DNA of 64,000 nt from Enterobacter hormaechei ATCC 49162 (GCF_001875655.1 NZ_MKEQ01000002.1:620001-684000); one strand, 5' to 3'; counted from the first letter of the stretch, positions 37,401-49,217 are shown. Program-made: numbers and translations. The notes: generated by a model from the letters alone, not told the origin.

Positions 37401-37784
37401 AGCCGGTTGTTTGTACGCAAGGACGGCGAGTGGCGCTTCCCGCCGATGGAGCCTGAGCAGGCGTTGACGTATTTGTCGCTTTATATTGAAGGTTACCGTC
37501 AGGGCATGAACAAACCTCTGCTTGTGCTGCCTGAAAGTGGGGGGGCATGGATAAAAGCCTGTTATGACGCGAAGAATGATGCCATGTTAACGGATGAGGC
37601 TTCGCTTCAGAAAGCGCGCAGCAAGTTTTTGCAGGCCTACGAAGGGAACATGATGGTACGTGGGGAAGGCGACGATGTCTGGTATCAACGTTTATGGCGA
37701 ACGCTGGAGCCAGAATACTTCGACACTATCACGGAAGAGGCGCAACGCTACCTGTTACCGTTGTTCAAATTTAATCAGTCCTGA
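34410..37784 (+). CDS. recC: Exodeoxyribonuclease V gamma subunit
   Basis: RecC holds RecB and RecD together, splits the duplex and recognises Chi in single-stranded DNA. 1124 residues against 1122 in E. coli. It has the dead helicase and dead nuclease folds of RecC, so no Walker A is expected; typical stretches are STGMAQWLQMSL (N-terminus) and GMNDGIYPRALPPLGFDLM. GGAG lies before the ATG at 34410. ptrA follows after 139 bases. Confidence 0.98.
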   Translation: MLRVYHSNRLDVLEALMEYIVEQERLDDPFEPEMVLVQSTGMAQWLQMSLSQKFGIAANIDFPLPASFIWEMFVRVLPDIPEQSAFNKQSMAWKLMTLLPDMLAHDEFAMLRHYLNDDTDKRKLFQLASRTADLYDQYLVYRAEWLIRWEAGELVEGLPEAQIWQAPLWKALVEHTGKLGQPKWHRANLYDRFISILENSAERPARLPSRVFICGISALPPVYLNALKALGKHTDIHILFTNPCRHYWGDIQDPRWLSRLVTRQRKRLFEERAVPLFKDSENAAQLFDEEGIQNLPNPLLASWGKLGRDYIYLLSDITSSGEGDVDAFADITPDSLLHNIQLDILDLENRAVAGITAEEFARSDKKRKLDPDDRSIAIHVCHSPQREVEILHDRLLAMLQDDPTLTPRDIVVMVADIDSYSPFIQAVFGSATGDRYLPYAISDRRARQSHPALQAFISLLSLPDSRFISEDVLALLDVPVLAARFNINEEGLRYLRQWVNESGVRWGIDDDNVQEFELPATGQHTWQFGLTRMLLGYAMESIHGEWNDVLPYDESSGLIAELVGHLASLLMQLNRWRRALMQPRPLEEWLPVCREMLNDFFLPDSETEAAMALIEKQWQAIVDEGVNSHYHEAVPLSLLRDELTQRLDQERISQRFLAGPVNICTLMPMRSIPFKVVCLLGMNDGIYPRALPPLGFDLMSAQPKRGDRSRRDDDRYLFLEALISAQSRLYISYIGRSIQDNSERFPSVLVQELVDYIGQSHYLPGDEACNCDESERRVKAHITCHHSRMPFDPVNYVPDELQSYAREWLPAAKKAGTPQTDFIQALEPRAMDTLTFEQLQRFWTHPVRAFFQQRLQVNFRSEESEIPDAEPFILDGLERFKLNSQLLNALVDEEDASKLFRRYRASGLLPYGAFGEIVWDAQCEEMRALADRVIACRQPASSIEIDLDCNGVHLSGWLTHVQSDGLLRWRPSMLSVAHGLQLWLEHLVYSASGYEGESRLFVRKDGEWRFPPMEPEQALTYLSLYIEGYRQGMNKPLLVLPESGGAWIKACYDAKNDAMLTDEASLQKARSKFLQAYEGNMMVRGEGDDVWYQRLWRTLEPEYFDTITEEAQRYLLPLFKFNQS

Positions 37785-37923
37785 GTGCTGTATAAAAATT
37801 GCGCAGCATGAGGTGTTCATTTATGATGCACCTCTTATCACGGACTGATGTACCCAAAGAAAGAGATGCTGGCGTGTCCAGCACGCACGTTGTTAATGAT
37901 GTAGCCGTGATAAAGAGGTCGTA

Positions 37924-40806
37924 ATGCCAGGCAGCACCTTGTTCAAAGCGTTTGTTTTGTTTATCGCCCTTTGGGCTCCCGTCACTCAGGCTGATTCCGG
38001 TTGGCAATCTGTCCAGGAAACAATCCGTAAAAGCGAAAAGGACACCCGTCAGTATCAGGCAATTCGTCTTGATAACGGGATGACCGTGCTGCTGGTTTCC
38101 GATCCTCAGGCGGTGAAATCGCTCTCCGCACTGGTTGTGCCGGTCGGTTCGCTGGAAGATCCTGACGCCCATCCGGGGCTGGCGCACTACCTCGAACACA
38201 TGACGCTGATGGGTTCTAAAAAATATCCGCAGCCGGACAGTCTGTCTGAATTCCTCAAAATGCATGGCGGCAGCCACAACGCCAGTACCGCGCCGTATCG
38301 CACCGCGTTTTACCTGGAAGTGGAAAATGATGCGCTTGACGGGGCGGTCGACCGTCTGGCGGATGCTATCGCCGCACCGCTGCTGGATAAAAAATACGCT
38401 GACCGGGAACGCAACGCCGTGAACGCCGAACTGACGATGGCGCGCACGCGAGACGGGATGCGCATGGCGCAGGTTAGCGCTGAAACCATCAACCCGGCGC
38501 ACCCGGGTTCGCGCTTCTCTGGCGGCAACCTTGAAACGCTGAGCGACAAGCCGGGTAGCCCGGTGCTCGATGCGCTGCATGCGTTTCGCGAAAAATACTA
38601 TTCCGCCAATCTGATGAAAGCGGTTATCTACAGCAACAAACCGTTGCCGACGCTGGCAAACCTGGCCGCGCAAACCTTTGGCAGGGTGCCAAATAAGAAT
38701 ATCGAACTGCCTCAGATTAACGTGCCGGTTGTTACGGACGCGCAAAAAGGCATTGTTATTCACTACGTTCCGGCACTGCCGCGCAAGGTGTTACGCGTTG
38801 AATTCCGTATTGATAACAACACGGCGCAGTTCCGCAGTAAAACCGACGAGCTGGTGACCTATCTTATTGGCAACCGAAGCCCGGGTACGCTCTCCGACTG
38901 GCTGCAAAAGCAGGGGCTGGTGGAAGGTATTCGCGCTGACTCCGATCCGGTCGTAAACGGTAACAGCGGCGTGCTGGCCATTTCCGCGACGCTGACCGAT
39001 AAAGGGCAGGCTCACCGTGACGACGTTGTTGCGGCCATTTTCAGTTATCTCTCTCTGCTGCGTGAGAAAGGCGTCGATAAACGCTACTTTGACGAGCTGG
39101 CGCACGTGCTGGATCTCGATTTCCGCTACCCCTCTATCACGCGCGACATGGACTACGTTGAGTGGCTGGCAGATACCATGATCCGCGTGCCGGTGGAACA
39201 TACGCTGGATGCGGTAAATATTGCCGACCAGTATGACGCCGGGGCCGTTAAAGCGCGTCTGGCGATGATGACCCCGCAGAATGCCCGGGTCTGGTACATC
39301 AGTCCGAACGAACCGCATAACAAAACGGCCTACTTCGTTGATGCCCCGTATCAGGTTGAAAAAATCAGCGAACAAACCTTCGCGGACTGGCAGAAAAAGG
39401 CGGGGGAGATTGCGCTGACGTTACCGCAGCTTAACCCCTACATCCCGGACGATTTCTCGCTGATCAAACCTGCAAAGGCGTATCCGCATCCGGAACTGAT
39501 TGTCGATGAGCCGACGCTGCGCGTGGTCTACACCCCAAGCCGCTATTTCACCGACGAGCCAAAAGCCGATGTCAGCGTGGTGCTGCGCAACCCTAAAGCA
39601 ATGGACAGCGCCAGAAACCAGGTGCTGTTTGCGCTGAACGATTATCTGGCCGGGATTGCCCTCGATCAGCTCAGCAACCAGGCTGCCGTTGGCGGCATCA
39701 GCTTCTCCACCAACGCCAATAACGGCCTGATGGTGAATGCCAACGGCTATACCCAGCGTTTGCCGCAGCTTTTCCAGGCGCTGCTGGAAGGTTATTTCAG
39801 CTATACGCCTATGGAAGAACAGCTCGAGCAGGCTAAGTCCTGGTATGCCCAGATGATGGATTCTGCCGAAAAGGGTAAAGCTTACGATCAGGCGATTATG
39901 CCAGCGCAAATGCTGTCGCAAATTCCGTACTTCCAGCGCGAAGATCGCCGTGCGTTACTGCCCTCTATCACCTTAAAAGAGGTGCTGGCTTACCGTGATG
40001 CGCTGAAAACCAATACCCGTCCGGAGTTCCTGGTCGTGGGGAATATGAGCGAAGATCAGGCTAAAACGCTGGCGCAAAACGTCCGTGCGCAGCTGGGTTC
40101 AAAAGGGGATGAGTGGTGCCGTAACCAGGATGTGCTGGTAGAGAAAAAGCAGAACGTGATCTTCGAAAAAGCGGGGAGCAGCACGGACTCAGCGCTGGCC
40201 GCGGTGTTTGTCCCTGTCGGTTACGACGAATTTACCAGCTCTGCCCGGAGTGCCGTGCTCGGTCAAATTATTCAGCCGTGGTTCTACAACCAGTTGCGCA
40301 CCGAAGAGCAGCTGGGCTACGCGGTGTTCGCCTTCTCCATGAATGTGGGCCGTCAGTGGGGGCTGGGCTTCCTTCTGCAAAGCAGCGACAAGCAACCCGC
40401 TTACCTGTGGCAACGTTATCAGGCGTTCTTCCCGCAGGCGGAAGCAAAACTGCGCGCCATGAAGCCGGAAGAGTTTGCCCAGATCCAGCAGGCGGTTATC
40501 GCTCAGGTGATGCAGCCACCGCAAACGCTGGGCGAAGAAGCCTCGCAACTGAGCAAAGATTTTGATCGCGGTAATATGAAATTTGATTCGCGTGATAAAA
40601 TAGTGGCCGAAATAAAACAGCTGACGCCACAAAAGGTTGCCGATTTCTTCCATCAGGCGGTGGTAAAACCGCAAGGTATGGCCATCCTGTCCCAGGTTTC
40701 TGGCAGCCAGAACGGGAAAACGGACTACGTAAAATCGAAAGAGTGGACCGTCTGGAAGAGCGTCAGCGCACTGCAACAAACTTTGCCCTGGAGTAAGAAA
40801 GAATGA
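37924..40806 (+). CDS. ptrA: Pitrilysin (protease III)
   Basis: Periplasmic zinc metalloprotease of the insulinase family, 960 residues, degrading small peptides such as insulin chains in vitro. A signal peptide precedes TQA|DSG (cleavage near residue 23). The inverted zinc motif HXXEH is seen as HYLEH in LAHYLEHMTLMGS, with the distant Glu in ERNAVNAELTMA. It sits between recC and recB as in E. coli, and its stop overlaps the recB ATG (ATGA). Confidence 0.97.
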   Translation: MPGSTLFKAFVLFIALWAPVTQADSGWQSVQETIRKSEKDTRQYQAIRLDNGMTVLLVSDPQAVKSLSALVVPVGSLEDPDAHPGLAHYLEHMTLMGSKKYPQPDSLSEFLKMHGGSHNASTAPYRTAFYLEVENDALDGAVDRLADAIAAPLLDKKYADRERNAVNAELTMARTRDGMRMAQVSAETINPAHPGSRFSGGNLETLSDKPGSPVLDALHAFREKYYSANLMKAVIYSNKPLPTLANLAAQTFGRVPNKNIELPQINVPVVTDAQKGIVIHYVPALPRKVLRVEFRIDNNTAQFRSKTDELVTYLIGNRSPGTLSDWLQKQGLVEGIRADSDPVVNGNSGVLAISATLTDKGQAHRDDVVAAIFSYLSLLREKGVDKRYFDELAHVLDLDFRYPSITRDMDYVEWLADTMIRVPVEHTLDAVNIADQYDAGAVKARLAMMTPQNARVWYISPNEPHNKTAYFVDAPYQVEKISEQTFADWQKKAGEIALTLPQLNPYIPDDFSLIKPAKAYPHPELIVDEPTLRVVYTPSRYFTDEPKADVSVVLRNPKAMDSARNQVLFALNDYLAGIALDQLSNQAAVGGISFSTNANNGLMVNANGYTQRLPQLFQALLEGYFSYTPMEEQLEQAKSWYAQMMDSAEKGKAYDQAIMPAQMLSQIPYFQREDRRALLPSITLKEVLAYRDALKTNTRPEFLVVGNMSEDQAKTLAQNVRAQLGSKGDEWCRNQDVLVEKKQNVIFEKAGSSTDSALAAVFVPVGYDEFTSSARSAVLGQIIQPWFYNQLRTEEQLGYAVFAFSMNVGRQWGLGFLLQSSDKQPAYLWQRYQAFFPQAEAKLRAMKPEEFAQIQQAVIAQVMQPPQTLGEEASQLSKDFDRGNMKFDSRDKIVAEIKQLTPQKVADFFHQAVVKPQGMAILSQVSGSQNGKTDYVKSKEWTVWKSVSALQQTLPWSKKE

Positions 40807-43800
40807 CCCATACCGCTGAGCCGCTTGATCCCCTCAGATTACCTCTACAGGGTGAGCGACTGATTGAAGCCTCAGCGGGAACGGGAAAAACCTATACCAT
40901 CGCCGCGCTCTATCTGCGCCTGCTGTTAGGGCTGGGCGGCAACGCCGCTTTTTCGCGCCCGTTAAGCGTGGAGGAGCTGCTGGTGGTAACCTTCACCGAA
41001 GCGGCCACTGCCGAGCTGCGTGGCCGTATTCGCAGCAACATTCATGAACTGCGCATCGCCTGTCTGCGCCAGACGACGGATAACCCCCTCTACGCGAGCC
41101 TGCTGGACGAGATTGCGGATAAGCAACAGGCTGCGCAATGGCTGCTGCTGGCCGAACGGCAAATGGACGAGGCATCCGTTTTCACCATTCACGGTTTTTG
41201 TCAGCGCATGCTGAGCCTGAATGCGTTTGAATCCGGCATGCTCTTTGAACAGCAGCTTATTGAAGATGAATCCGAGCTTCGCTATCAGGCCTGCGCGGAT
41301 TTCTGGCGTCGTCACTGTTATCCCTTGCAGCGCGACATTGCCGAAGCGGTTCACGCCCTGTGGAAAGGACCGGAAGAGCTGCTTCGCGCCATCGACCGTT
41401 ACCTGCAAGGCGAAGCGCCGGTCATTAAATCTCCGCCACCTGCCGATGAAACGCTGGCCTCGCGCCATGAAAAGATCGTCGCCAAAATTGCCGCGCTGAA
41501 GCAGAAGTGGAATGAATCGGTTGGAGAAATCGATGCGATCATCGAAAACTCAGGCATCGACAGACGCAAGTTCAACCGTGGGAACCAGGGGAAATGGATT
41601 GAAAAGATCAGCGCCTGGGCCGAGGAGGAGACGCGGGGCTACCAGCTCCCGGACGCGCTGGAAAAATTTTCGCAGCGCTTTTTGGCCGAGCGAACCAAAG
41701 CCGACGGCATTGTGCCTGAGCATCCCCTGTTTGTGGCGATTGAAGCGCTGCTTGCGGAGCCATTATCGCTCAATGATCTGATGATCACCCGCGCCATGAC
41801 CGAGATCCGCCAGGCCGTCGCGCGCGAAAAACGTCGCCGGGGTGAGTTGGGGTTTGATGACATGTTGAGCCGCCTGGACGAGGCCCTGTCCAGTGAGAAT
41901 GGTGAAGCGCTCGCCAGCGCAATCCGTACCCGTTTTCCGGTGGCGATGATAGACGAATTTCAGGACACCGATCCCCAGCAGTACCGCATTTTTCGCCGTA
42001 TCTGGCGACAGCAGCCCGATACAGCCCTGCTGTTGATAGGCGACCCAAAACAGGCGATTTACGCCTTCCGTGGGGCAGATATCTTCACCTACATGAAAGC
42101 CCGTAGTGAGGTTGTCGCGCATTACACGTTAGACACGAACTGGCGCTCCGCTCCGGGGATGGTTGAGAGCGTCAATGCGCTGTTCAGCCGTATGGAGACG
42201 GCATTCATGTTCAATGAAATCCCTTTCCTGCCGGTGAAATCCGCGCCAAAAAACGCGACCCTGCGCTTTGAAGTCAGTGGAAAGGTGCAACCCGCCATGA
42301 CCTTCTGGCTGCTTGAAGGGGAAGGCTATGGCGTTGCTGACTATCAGGCGGCGATGGCCCAGCACTGCGCCGCGCAAATCCGTGACTGGCTGAGCGCAGG
42401 CGCGCGCGGTGAGGCGCTGCTGTGGAAGGGGGAGCAGGCAAATCCTGTTAAGGCCTCTGATATTACCGTGCTGGTGCGCAGTCGTCAGGAAGCGGCGTTA
42501 ATCCGCGATGCGCTAACGTTGCTGGATATTCCGTCAGTGTATCTCTCTAACCGCGACAGCGTTTTCGACACGCTGGAAGCCCAGGAAATGCTCTGGCTGC
42601 TTCAGGCGGTGCTGGCGCCGGAGCGCGAAAATACGCTTCGAAGCGCACTGGCCAGCTCTATGCTGGGGTTGAACGCGCGGGATATTGACGCGCTCAACCA
42701 TGATGAAGAGGCCTGGGATGCGGTGGTGGAAGAGTTTGTCCATTACCGTGAACGCTGGCAAAAACGGGGCGTTATGGCGATGCTTCGCGAATTGATGACG
42801 CGGCGTCAGATTGCTGAAAATATGCTGGCGTCATCCGGCGGTGAAAGGCGTCTGACCGATATTTTACACATCAGCGAACTGTTGCAGGAAGCCGGTACTC
42901 AGCTTGAAAGTGAACATGCCCTCGTGCGTTGGCTGGCGCAGCAAATCGCAGATCCAAACAGTAACGCCTCAAGCCAGCAGATGCGTCTGGAGAGCGATAA
43001 GCATCTGGTGCAAATTGTCACCATTCATAAATCGAAAGGCCTCGAATATCCGCTGGTCTGGCTGCCCTTTATCGCGAACTACCGCGTTCAGGATCAGGCC
43101 TTTTACCATGACCGGGAAACTTTCGATGCGGTGCTCGATCTCAGCAAAGCGGAAACCAGCGTTGAACTGGCAGAAGCGGAGCGTCTGGCGGAGGATTTGC
43201 GCCTGCTTTACGTGGCGCTAACCCGTTCTGTCTGGCATTGCAGCCTGGGGGTCGCGCCGGTATTCCGCCGTCGCGGGGAGAAAACAGGGGAGAGCGATTT
43301 CCATTTAAGCGCGTTAGGGCGGCTTATCCAGCGTGGTGAGCCGAAAGATGCGGCGGGGTTGCGCCTCTGTATTGAGTCGCTTTGCGGTGATGATATCGCC
43401 CTGCATCTCCCCTCTCTGCCAGATAACAGCCGCTGGCAAATGGCAGAAGCGCCCGCGACCGATCTTAATGCGCGCCAGATCACCCGGGTGCTTGCCGACG
43501 ACTGGCGCGTCACCAGCTATTCTGGTCTGCAACAGCACGGGCAAAGTATTGCGCAGGATCTTATGCCAAAGCTGGATATTGATGCCGCAGGCGTGGGCGA
43601 TGTTCTGGCTGAACCGACGTTAACCCCCCATCAGTTTCCGCGCGGCGCCTCACCGGGAACGTTTTTACATGGCCTGTTTGAAGAACTGGATTTCACCCGG
43701 CCCGTCAGCGAGGAGTGGGTGTCGAAAATGTTGCAGAGCGGGGGCTACGACGCGCACTGGCAGCCCGTGCTTACAGGCTGGATCAACGCCATTTTGCAGG

Positions 43801-44345
43801 CGCCGCTGTCGGAGCAGGGCTTCTCACTTAGCCAGTTAACGGCCAAAAATAAGCAGGTTGAGATGGAGTTTTATCTTCCTGTCGCTGGCCCTCTTAAGGC
43901 CGAGGCGCTCGATGCGTTGATCCGTCAGCACGATCCGCTGTCAGCCGGTTGCCCGCCGCTGAACTTCCGTCAGGTGCAGGGCATGCTGAAAGGATTTATC
44001 GACCTGGTTTTCCGCCACGACGGGCGTTATTACCTGCTGGATTACAAATCAAACTGGTTAGGCGAGAACAGCGAAGCCTATACCCAGCAGGCGATGGCGG
44101 CAGCCATGCAGATGCATCGCTACGATCTCCAGTATCAGCTCTATACCCTGGCGCTGCACCGCTATCTGCGCCACCGTATTGCGGACTACCGCTACGACGA
44201 CCATTTTGGTGGCGTCATCTACCTGTTCCTGCGCGGGGTCGACGCTGCCGATCCGCGCTCTGGTATCTTCAGCACCCGTCCGGATGCGGAATTGATTGAT
44301 AAAATGGATAACCTGTTTGCAGCAAACACGGAGGAGATGGCATGA
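40803..44345 (+). CDS. recB: Exodeoxyribonuclease V beta subunit
   Basis: 3'-5' helicase and nuclease of RecBCD, which resects double-strand breaks and loads RecA. 1180 residues. The Walker A is [11 protein letters not shown] near residue 22, and UvrD-like motifs include [12 protein letters not shown] and [12 protein letters not shown]. The C-terminal nuclease domain has [24 protein letters not shown] with the metal-binding Asp, Asp and Lys. It overlaps ptrA by four bases and recD by four bases. Confidence 0.98.
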   Translation: MTHTAEPLDPLRLPLQGERLIEASAGTGKTYTIAALYLRLLLGLGGNAAFSRPLSVEELLVVTFTEAATAELRGRIRSNIHELRIACLRQTTDNPLYASLLDEIADKQQAAQWLLLAERQMDEASVFTIHGFCQRMLSLNAFESGMLFEQQLIEDESELRYQACADFWRRHCYPLQRDIAEAVHALWKGPEELLRAIDRYLQGEAPVIKSPPPADETLASRHEKIVAKIAALKQKWNESVGEIDAIIENSGIDRRKFNRGNQGKWIEKISAWAEEETRGYQLPDALEKFSQRFLAERTKADGIVPEHPLFVAIEALLAEPLSLNDLMITRAMTEIRQAVAREKRRRGELGFDDMLSRLDEALSSENGEALASAIRTRFPVAMIDEFQDTDPQQYRIFRRIWRQQPDTALLLIGDPKQAIYAFRGADIFTYMKARSEVVAHYTLDTNWRSAPGMVESVNALFSRMETAFMFNEIPFLPVKSAPKNATLRFEVSGKVQPAMTFWLLEGEGYGVADYQAAMAQHCAAQIRDWLSAGARGEALLWKGEQANPVKASDITVLVRSRQEAALIRDALTLLDIPSVYLSNRDSVFDTLEAQEMLWLLQAVLAPERENTLRSALASSMLGLNARDIDALNHDEEAWDAVVEEFVHYRERWQKRGVMAMLRELMTRRQIAENMLASSGGERRLTDILHISELLQEAGTQLESEHALVRWLAQQIADPNSNASSQQMRLESDKHLVQIVTIHKSKGLEYPLVWLPFIANYRVQDQAFYHDRETFDAVLDLSKAETSVELAEAERLAEDLRLLYVALTRSVWHCSLGVAPVFRRRGEKTGESDFHLSALGRLIQRGEPKDAAGLRLCIESLCGDDIALHLPSLPDNSRWQMAEAPATDLNARQITRVLADDWRVTSYSGLQQHGQSIAQDLMPKLDIDAAGVGDVLAEPTLTPHQFPRGASPGTFLHGLFEELDFTRPVSEEWVSKMLQSGGYDAHWQPVLTGWINAILQAPLSEQGFSLSQLTAKNKQVEMEFYLPVAGPLKAEALDALIRQHDPLSAGCPPLNFRQVQGMLKGFIDLVFRHDGRYYLLDYKSNWLGENSEAYTQQAMAAAMQMHRYDLQYQLYTLALHRYLRHRIADYRYDDHFGGVIYLFLRGVDAADPRSGIFSTRPDAELIDKMDNLFAANTEEMA

Positions 44346-46162
44346 CGATGCAGGAATTATTGCTGGATGCGGTAGAGCAACGCGTGCTGCGCCAGCTGGA
44401 CGTGCAGTTTGCCATGATGATTGCCGCTGACCAGCCCGCCGTGATGCTTGCCGCAGCCCTTTTAAGTAAAGACGCCGGGGAGGGACATGTCTGTCTGCCG
44501 CTCTCGCGTCTGGTGGTTGACGAGAAAACGCCGCCTGTTATCCAGTCCTGCTTTGCGCTGCTGGGTGATACGGTGGACTGGCAGAACGTTTTGCGAGAAT
44601 CTTCAGCCGTCGGGCCGGGAGAAAACCAGGCACCGCTGATCCTGACGGGGGAGCGCTTATACCTGAACCGCCTGTGGCGAAACGAACTGACGGTAGCGCG
44701 TTTCTTTAGTGAGACCAATGCGCCGCTTCCCTGCGACGAGGTGCAGCTTCGCCAGACGCTGGACAGGCTGTTTGGCTCCGGTGAGGCCACAGACTGGCAG
44801 AAAGTGGCGGCGGCTGTCGCCCTGACGCGGCGGATCTCGGTGATCTCCGGCGGCCCGGGGACCGGGAAAACAACCACCGTCGCAAAGTTGCTGGCAGCCC
44901 TGATACAGCTTTCAGGCGAGCAGCGATGCCGTATTCGTCTGGCGGCGCCTACCGGGAAGGCCGCGGCGCGTCTGACCGAATCACTGGGCGGCGCGATGCA
45001 ACAGCTACCGCTCACGCAGGAGCAGCTGGCGCTTTTCCCGGGTGAAGCGAGCACCCTGCACCGTCTGCTCGGTGCTCAGCCGGGTAGCCAGCGGCTGCGC
45101 TACCATGCGGGTAATCCGCTGCATCTGGACGTGCTGGTGGTGGATGAAGCCTCCATGATCGACCTGACCATGATGTCTCGCCTGATCGATGCTCTGCCGC
45201 CCCATGCGCGCGTGGTTTTCCTGGGCGATCGCGATCAGCTCGCCTCCGTTGAGGCCGGGGCAGTGCTGGGGGATATCTGTACCTACGCCAGTTACGGTTA
45301 TACCGCCGCGCGGGCGCAGGAGCTTGCCCGTCTGACCGGTTGCTCGCTTGAACCCGATCACACGCCGGTTGCGGGCGCATTGCGTGACAGCCTGTGCCTG
45401 CTGCAAAAAAGCTACCGTTTCGGTAGCGATTCCGGCATCGGCCAGCTGGCTGCGGCGGTCAACCGTGGCGACAGCCATGCCACGCGCACGGTGTTTGACG
45501 GTTCCTTCACTGACATTGAAAAGAAATCGCTGCAAAGCGGGGAAGAGTATCAGGCAATGCTTGAGGAGGCTCTCCAGGGATACCAGCGTTTTCTGAGCTG
45601 CGTGCAACAGCGCAGTCAGCCCGAGCAGGTTATCGCCGCATTTGGCGAATACCAGCTTCTGTGCGCCTTGCGGGAAGGGCCGTTTGGCGTCACGGGCCTG
45701 AACGACAGGCTGGAGCAGTTGCTGGTGCAGAAACGCAAAATTAACCGTCCACCGCATTCGCGATGGTATGAAGGCCGACCCGTAATGATCTCCCGCAACG
45801 ACAGTGCGCTGGGGCTATTCAACGGGGATATCGGCATTGCGCTCGATCGCGGTAACGGCCTGCGCGTCTGGTTCCAGCTGCCGGACGGCAGCGTGAAGTC
45901 CGTTCAGCCCAGCCGCCTGCCAGAGCATGAAACGGCATGGGCGATGACGGTACATAAATCTCAGGGTTCCGAGTTCAACCATGCGGCGCTGATCCTGCCG
46001 ACACAGCTGTCGCCGGTAGTGACCCGTGAACTGGTCTACACCGCCATTACCCGCGCACGCCAGCGTCTGTCGCTGTATGCGGATGAGCGCGTGCTGGGAC
46101 AGGCGATTGCCACCCGTACCGAGCGCAGAAGCGGATTAAGCGCAATATTTGAATCTGTCTGA
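44342..46162 (+). CDS. recD: Exodeoxyribonuclease V alpha subunit
   Basis: 5'-3' helicase of RecBCD, superfamily 1B. 606 residues. The Walker A is [20 protein letters not shown] near residues 169-188, Walker B is [11 protein letters not shown], and the C-terminal motif [10 protein letters not shown] is present. The ATG at 44342 overlaps the recB stop. An ATG two codons later is an alternative. It is convergent with argA through a C-rich palindrome. Confidence 0.97.
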   Translation: MTMQELLLDAVEQRVLRQLDVQFAMMIAADQPAVMLAAALLSKDAGEGHVCLPLSRLVVDEKTPPVIQSCFALLGDTVDWQNVLRESSAVGPGENQAPLILTGERLYLNRLWRNELTVARFFSETNAPLPCDEVQLRQTLDRLFGSGEATDWQKVAAAVALTRRISVISGGPGTGKTTTVAKLLAALIQLSGEQRCRIRLAAPTGKAAARLTESLGGAMQQLPLTQEQLALFPGEASTLHRLLGAQPGSQRLRYHAGNPLHLDVLVVDEASMIDLTMMSRLIDALPPHARVVFLGDRDQLASVEAGAVLGDICTYASYGYTAARAQELARLTGCSLEPDHTPVAGALRDSLCLLQKSYRFGSDSGIGQLAAAVNRGDSHATRTVFDGSFTDIEKKSLQSGEEYQAMLEEALQGYQRFLSCVQQRSQPEQVIAAFGEYQLLCALREGPFGVTGLNDRLEQLLVQKRKINRPPHSRWYEGRPVMISRNDSALGLFNGDIGIALDRGNGLRVWFQLPDGSVKSVQPSRLPEHETAWAMTVHKSQGSEFNHAALILPTQLSPVVTRELVYTAITRARQRLSLYADERVLGQAIATRTERRSGLSAIFESV

Positions 46163-46169
46163 GTGAACG

Positions 46170-46189
46170 CCCTCTCCGACAGGAGAGGG
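46170..46189. repeat. C-rich palindrome between recD and argA
   Basis: Perfect CCCTCTCC/GGAGAGGG stem with a GACA loop between convergent genes; same family as at 30619. It may serve as a weak terminator for both, though no long T-tract follows. Confidence 0.6.
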
Positions 46190-46195
46190 TGACTG

Positions 46196-47527
46196 TTATC
46201 CCAGGTCCGCCATTAACACCTTCGAGCGGCGCTGATAGTTGTACATCTCTTTCTTACTTTCCGGCAGGGAATCAATATCTACCGGTGTGAAGCCGCGCTC
46301 CTGGAACCAGTGAATGCTGCGCGTGGTGAGCACGAACAACTTGCTTAGCCCCATCTGGCGCGCCTGTGCCGCCACGCGTTCAAGCAGCAGTTCGCCCCGC
46401 GAGGAGCTGCGGTAATCAGGGTGTACGGCGACGCACGCCATTTCGCCAATCTGCTCTTCCGGGAACGGATAAAGCGCCGCACAGGCAATGGTCAGGTTAT
46501 CGCGCTGAATGATGGTGAATTTGTCGATCTCCATCTCCAGCTGCTCGCGGGAGCGGCGAACCAGGATCCCCTGTTGCTCCAGTGGACGGATCAGCTCCAG
46601 AATGCCGCCGATATCGTTGATAGTGGCACGGCGGATCTGCTCGGCGCTCTCCATCACGATCTGCGTACCAATACCATCCCGGGAGAACAGCTCCTGCAAC
46701 AGCGCGCCGTCTTCCTGATAGCTGATCAGGTGGCTGCGGCGCACCCCGCTGCGGCAGGCTTTAACGGCACCGCGCAAAAAACGCACGGTACCGGAATAGT
46801 AATCGCCTTGTGCTTCCAGCGCTTCGACGCGCGCCTGGGCTTCATTCGGAAAAAGTTCTGGCACAATCACGCCCTCATCATTCACGACGCCCTGCGAGGA
46901 GCAAAACCCGATCATTTTTTCCGCTTTCAGCTTGATGGCCAGCTGGGTGGCAATCTCTTCCGAGGTCAGATTAAAACTTTCACCCGTTACGGAGACGGCA
47001 ACGGGTCCCATCAGGACGATCGCGCCATTGTCTAACTGGCGGTGAATGGCTTCTTCATCAATACGCCGGATGCGGCCGCTGTGGCAGTAATCTACGCCAT
47101 CGTCCACGCCGAGCGGCTGAGCGATGATGAAGTTGCCGCTCACCACGTTGATGTGCGCACCCTGCAACGGCGTGTTATTCAGGCTCATCGACAGGCGGGC
47201 GGTGATATCCAGCTGCAACAGACCCGCCGCCTGCTTGACCAGTTCGAGGGTTTTCGCATCCGTCACGCGGGTATGTTTGTGGTAGATCGGCTCATGGTGA
47301 TGAGCGGCCAGGTTGGCTTCGATTTGCGGACGTGCGCCATATACCACCACCAGACGGATACCGAGGCTGTGCAGCAGGCCGATGTCATTGACGATGCTGG
47401 AAAAGTTTTCATGCTCAATGGCTTCGCCGCCAAGCATGATGACAAACGTTTTTCCCCGATGGGTGTTGATATAGGGAACAGAATGGCGGAATCCCTGGAC
47501 CAGTTCGGTTCTGCGTTCCTTAACCAT
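46196..47527 (-). CDS. argA: N-acetylglutamate synthase
   Basis: First enzyme of arginine synthesis, acetylating glutamate with acetyl-CoA and inhibited by arginine. 443 residues. An N-terminal amino-acid-kinase-like domain ([18 protein letters not shown] onward) binds arginine, and a C-terminal GNAT domain ([23 protein letters not shown]) catalyses. Two ARG boxes lie just upstream. Divergent from amiC. Confidence 0.98.
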   Translation of the reverse strand: MVKERRTELVQGFRHSVPYINTHRGKTFVIMLGGEAIEHENFSSIVNDIGLLHSLGIRLVVVYGARPQIEANLAAHHHEPIYHKHTRVTDAKTLELVKQAAGLLQLDITARLSMSLNNTPLQGAHINVVSGNFIIAQPLGVDDGVDYCHSGRIRRIDEEAIHRQLDNGAIVLMGPVAVSVTGESFNLTSEEIATQLAIKLKAEKMIGFCSSQGVVNDEGVIVPELFPNEAQARVEALEAQGDYYSGTVRFLRGAVKACRSGVRRSHLISYQEDGALLQELFSRDGIGTQIVMESAEQIRRATINDIGGILELIRPLEQQGILVRRSREQLEMEIDKFTIIQRDNLTIACAALYPFPEEQIGEMACVAVHPDYRSSSRGELLLERVAAQARQMGLSKLFVLTTRSIHWFQERGFTPVDIDSLPESKKEMYNYQRRSKVLMADLG

Positions 47528-47539
47528 GACACAACCCTT

Positions 47540-47578
47540 AATGAATGTTTATTCGTAATTTCTGTATTTTTATTCGAT
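47540..47578. promoter_or_regulatory. Tandem ARG boxes of argA
   Basis: Two 18-base ArgR sites: AATGAATGTTTATTCGTA (47540-47557) and TCTGTATTTTTATTCGAT (47561-47578), separated by three bases. This is the standard paired arrangement for hexameric ArgR. They lie 13-51 bases upstream of the argA start. Confidence 0.92.
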
Positions 47579-47754
47579 TGTGACCACGTGTGCAAGCCTA
47601 AATTTTCTGCGACCCACAGAAAATAATAAGTAATCCGTGCGTTAACGTATGATTGTTTACCCTTTTATGGATGACAGTTTATGCGTCATTCGTTAAAGTT
47701 TTCGGTCAATTTGGGCGTTTTGTTCATCAATCAGATTTCTTGCTCGGGAGAAGC

Positions 47755-49008
47755 ATGTCGGGATCCAATTCAGCAATAAGCCGCCGCCGCCTGTTAAAAG
47801 GGGCCGGGGCGATGTGGTTGCTTAGCGTCAGCCAGGTGGGTCTTGCCGCCACAAGCCAGGTAGTCGCGGTGCGCGTCTGGCCGTCGTCGACCTATACGCG
47901 CGTGACGGTCGAGTCCAACCGCGTGCTGAAATACAAGCAATTTGCCCTCAGCAATCCTGAACGTGTGGTGGTTGATCTCGAAGGTGTGAACCTCAACTCC
48001 GTGCTTAAGGGCATGGCGGCTCAGATCCGGGGCGACGATCCGTTTATCAAATCGGCGCGCGTCGGGCAGTTCGATCCGCAAACCGTGCGCATGGTGTTTG
48101 AGCTGAAGCAGAACGTGAAACCGCAGCTCTTTGCCCTTGCGCCTGTTGCCGCCTTTAAGGAGCGCCTGGTGATGGATCTCTATCCGGCGAATGCAACGGA
48201 TATTCAGGATCCGCTCCTGGCATTACTTGAGGATTACAACAAAGGCGATCTCGACAGCCAGGTCCCGCCAGCGCAAAGCGGTCCAAAGCCGGGCAAAGCG
48301 GGGCGCGATCGCCCGATTGTGATCATGCTCGATCCTGGTCATGGCGGAGAAGATTCCGGCGCCGTCGGGAAATATCGCACCCGCGAAAAAGATGTGGTGC
48401 TGCAAATTGCTCGTCGTCTGAAAGCGTTGATCGACAAAGAAGGCAATATGCGCGCCTACATGACGCGCAACGAAGATGTTTTTATCCCGCTTAAAGTTCG
48501 CGTCGCGAAAGCGCAGAAGCAGCGCGCGGATCTGTTTGTCTCTATCCACGCAGATGCCTTCACCAGTCGCCAGCCGAGCGGATCATCGGTGTTTGCCCTG
48601 TCAACGAAGGGGGCGACCAGTACCGCCGCGAGATATCTGGCGGACACGCAGAACGCCTCGGATTTAATCGGTGGCGTGAGCAAAAGCGGCGACCGTTACG
48701 TCGACCACACAATGTTTGATATGGTGCAGTCGCTGACCATTACCGACAGCCTGAAGTTTGGTAAAGCAGTGCTGGGCAAACTGGGCCGGGTCAACAAGCT
48801 GCACAAAAACAGCGTCGAGCAGGCCGGATTTGCGGTACTGAAAGCGCCGGATATTCCATCCATTCTGGTCGAAACCGCGTTTATCAGTAACGTGGAAGAG
48901 GAACGCAAGCTCAAGACGGCTAAATTCCAGCAGGAAGTGGCGGAGTCCATTCTGGCGGGGATCCGGGCCTATTTCTCAGACGGGGAAACGCTGGCGCGGC
49001 GGGGGTAG
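47755..49008 (+). CDS. amiC: N-acetylmuramoyl-L-alanine amidase AmiC
   Basis: Periplasmic zinc amidase that splits septal murein at division, activated by NlpD. 417 residues from ATG 47755, as in E. coli. A Tat signal with twin arginines (SRRRLLKG, residues 9-16) precedes the AMIN septal-targeting domain. The Amidase_3 domain carries [13 protein letters not shown] (zinc His), SIHADAF and a C-terminal VETAFISN Glu. The open frame extends upstream to 47653; the E. coli-like start preceded by GGGAG is preferred. Confidence 0.96.
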   Translation: MSGSNSAISRRRLLKGAGAMWLLSVSQVGLAATSQVVAVRVWPSSTYTRVTVESNRVLKYKQFALSNPERVVVDLEGVNLNSVLKGMAAQIRGDDPFIKSARVGQFDPQTVRMVFELKQNVKPQLFALAPVAAFKERLVMDLYPANATDIQDPLLALLEDYNKGDLDSQVPPAQSGPKPGKAGRDRPIVIMLDPGHGGEDSGAVGKYRTREKDVVLQIARRLKALIDKEGNMRAYMTRNEDVFIPLKVRVAKAQKQRADLFVSIHADAFTSRQPSGSSVFALSTKGATSTAARYLADTQNASDLIGGVSKSGDRYVDHTMFDMVQSLTITDSLKFGKAVLGKLGRVNKLHKNSVEQAGFAVLKAPDIPSILVETAFISNVEEERKLKTAKFQQEVAESILAGIRAYFSDGETLARRG

Positions 49009-49015
49009 GGCAGTA

Positions 49016-49041
49016 AGCCGGGTCTCATGCCCGGCCTTTTC
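49016..49041 (+). terminator. Terminator of amiC
   Basis: GCCGGG/CCCGGC stem (49017-49035) followed by CTTTT, eight bases after the amiC stop. Confidence 0.75.
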
Positions 49042-49055
49042 ACAAACGCCAGATA

Positions 49056-49083
49056 CAAAAAAACACCCTTCAGGGTGTTTATT
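49056..49083 (-). terminator. Terminator of the tRNA-fMet operon
   Basis: On the minus strand ACACCCTGAAGGGTGT is followed by a run of T residues. It lies just beyond the last tRNA gene in the direction of transcription. Confidence 0.88.
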
Positions 49084-49096
49084 GTTTAAGAAGTGT

Positions 49097-49173
<77 letters not shown>

Positions 49174-49217
49174 TCCGTCTTTCTACACTTGTAGAAACTT
49201 ACTTCTTCAAATTTGAT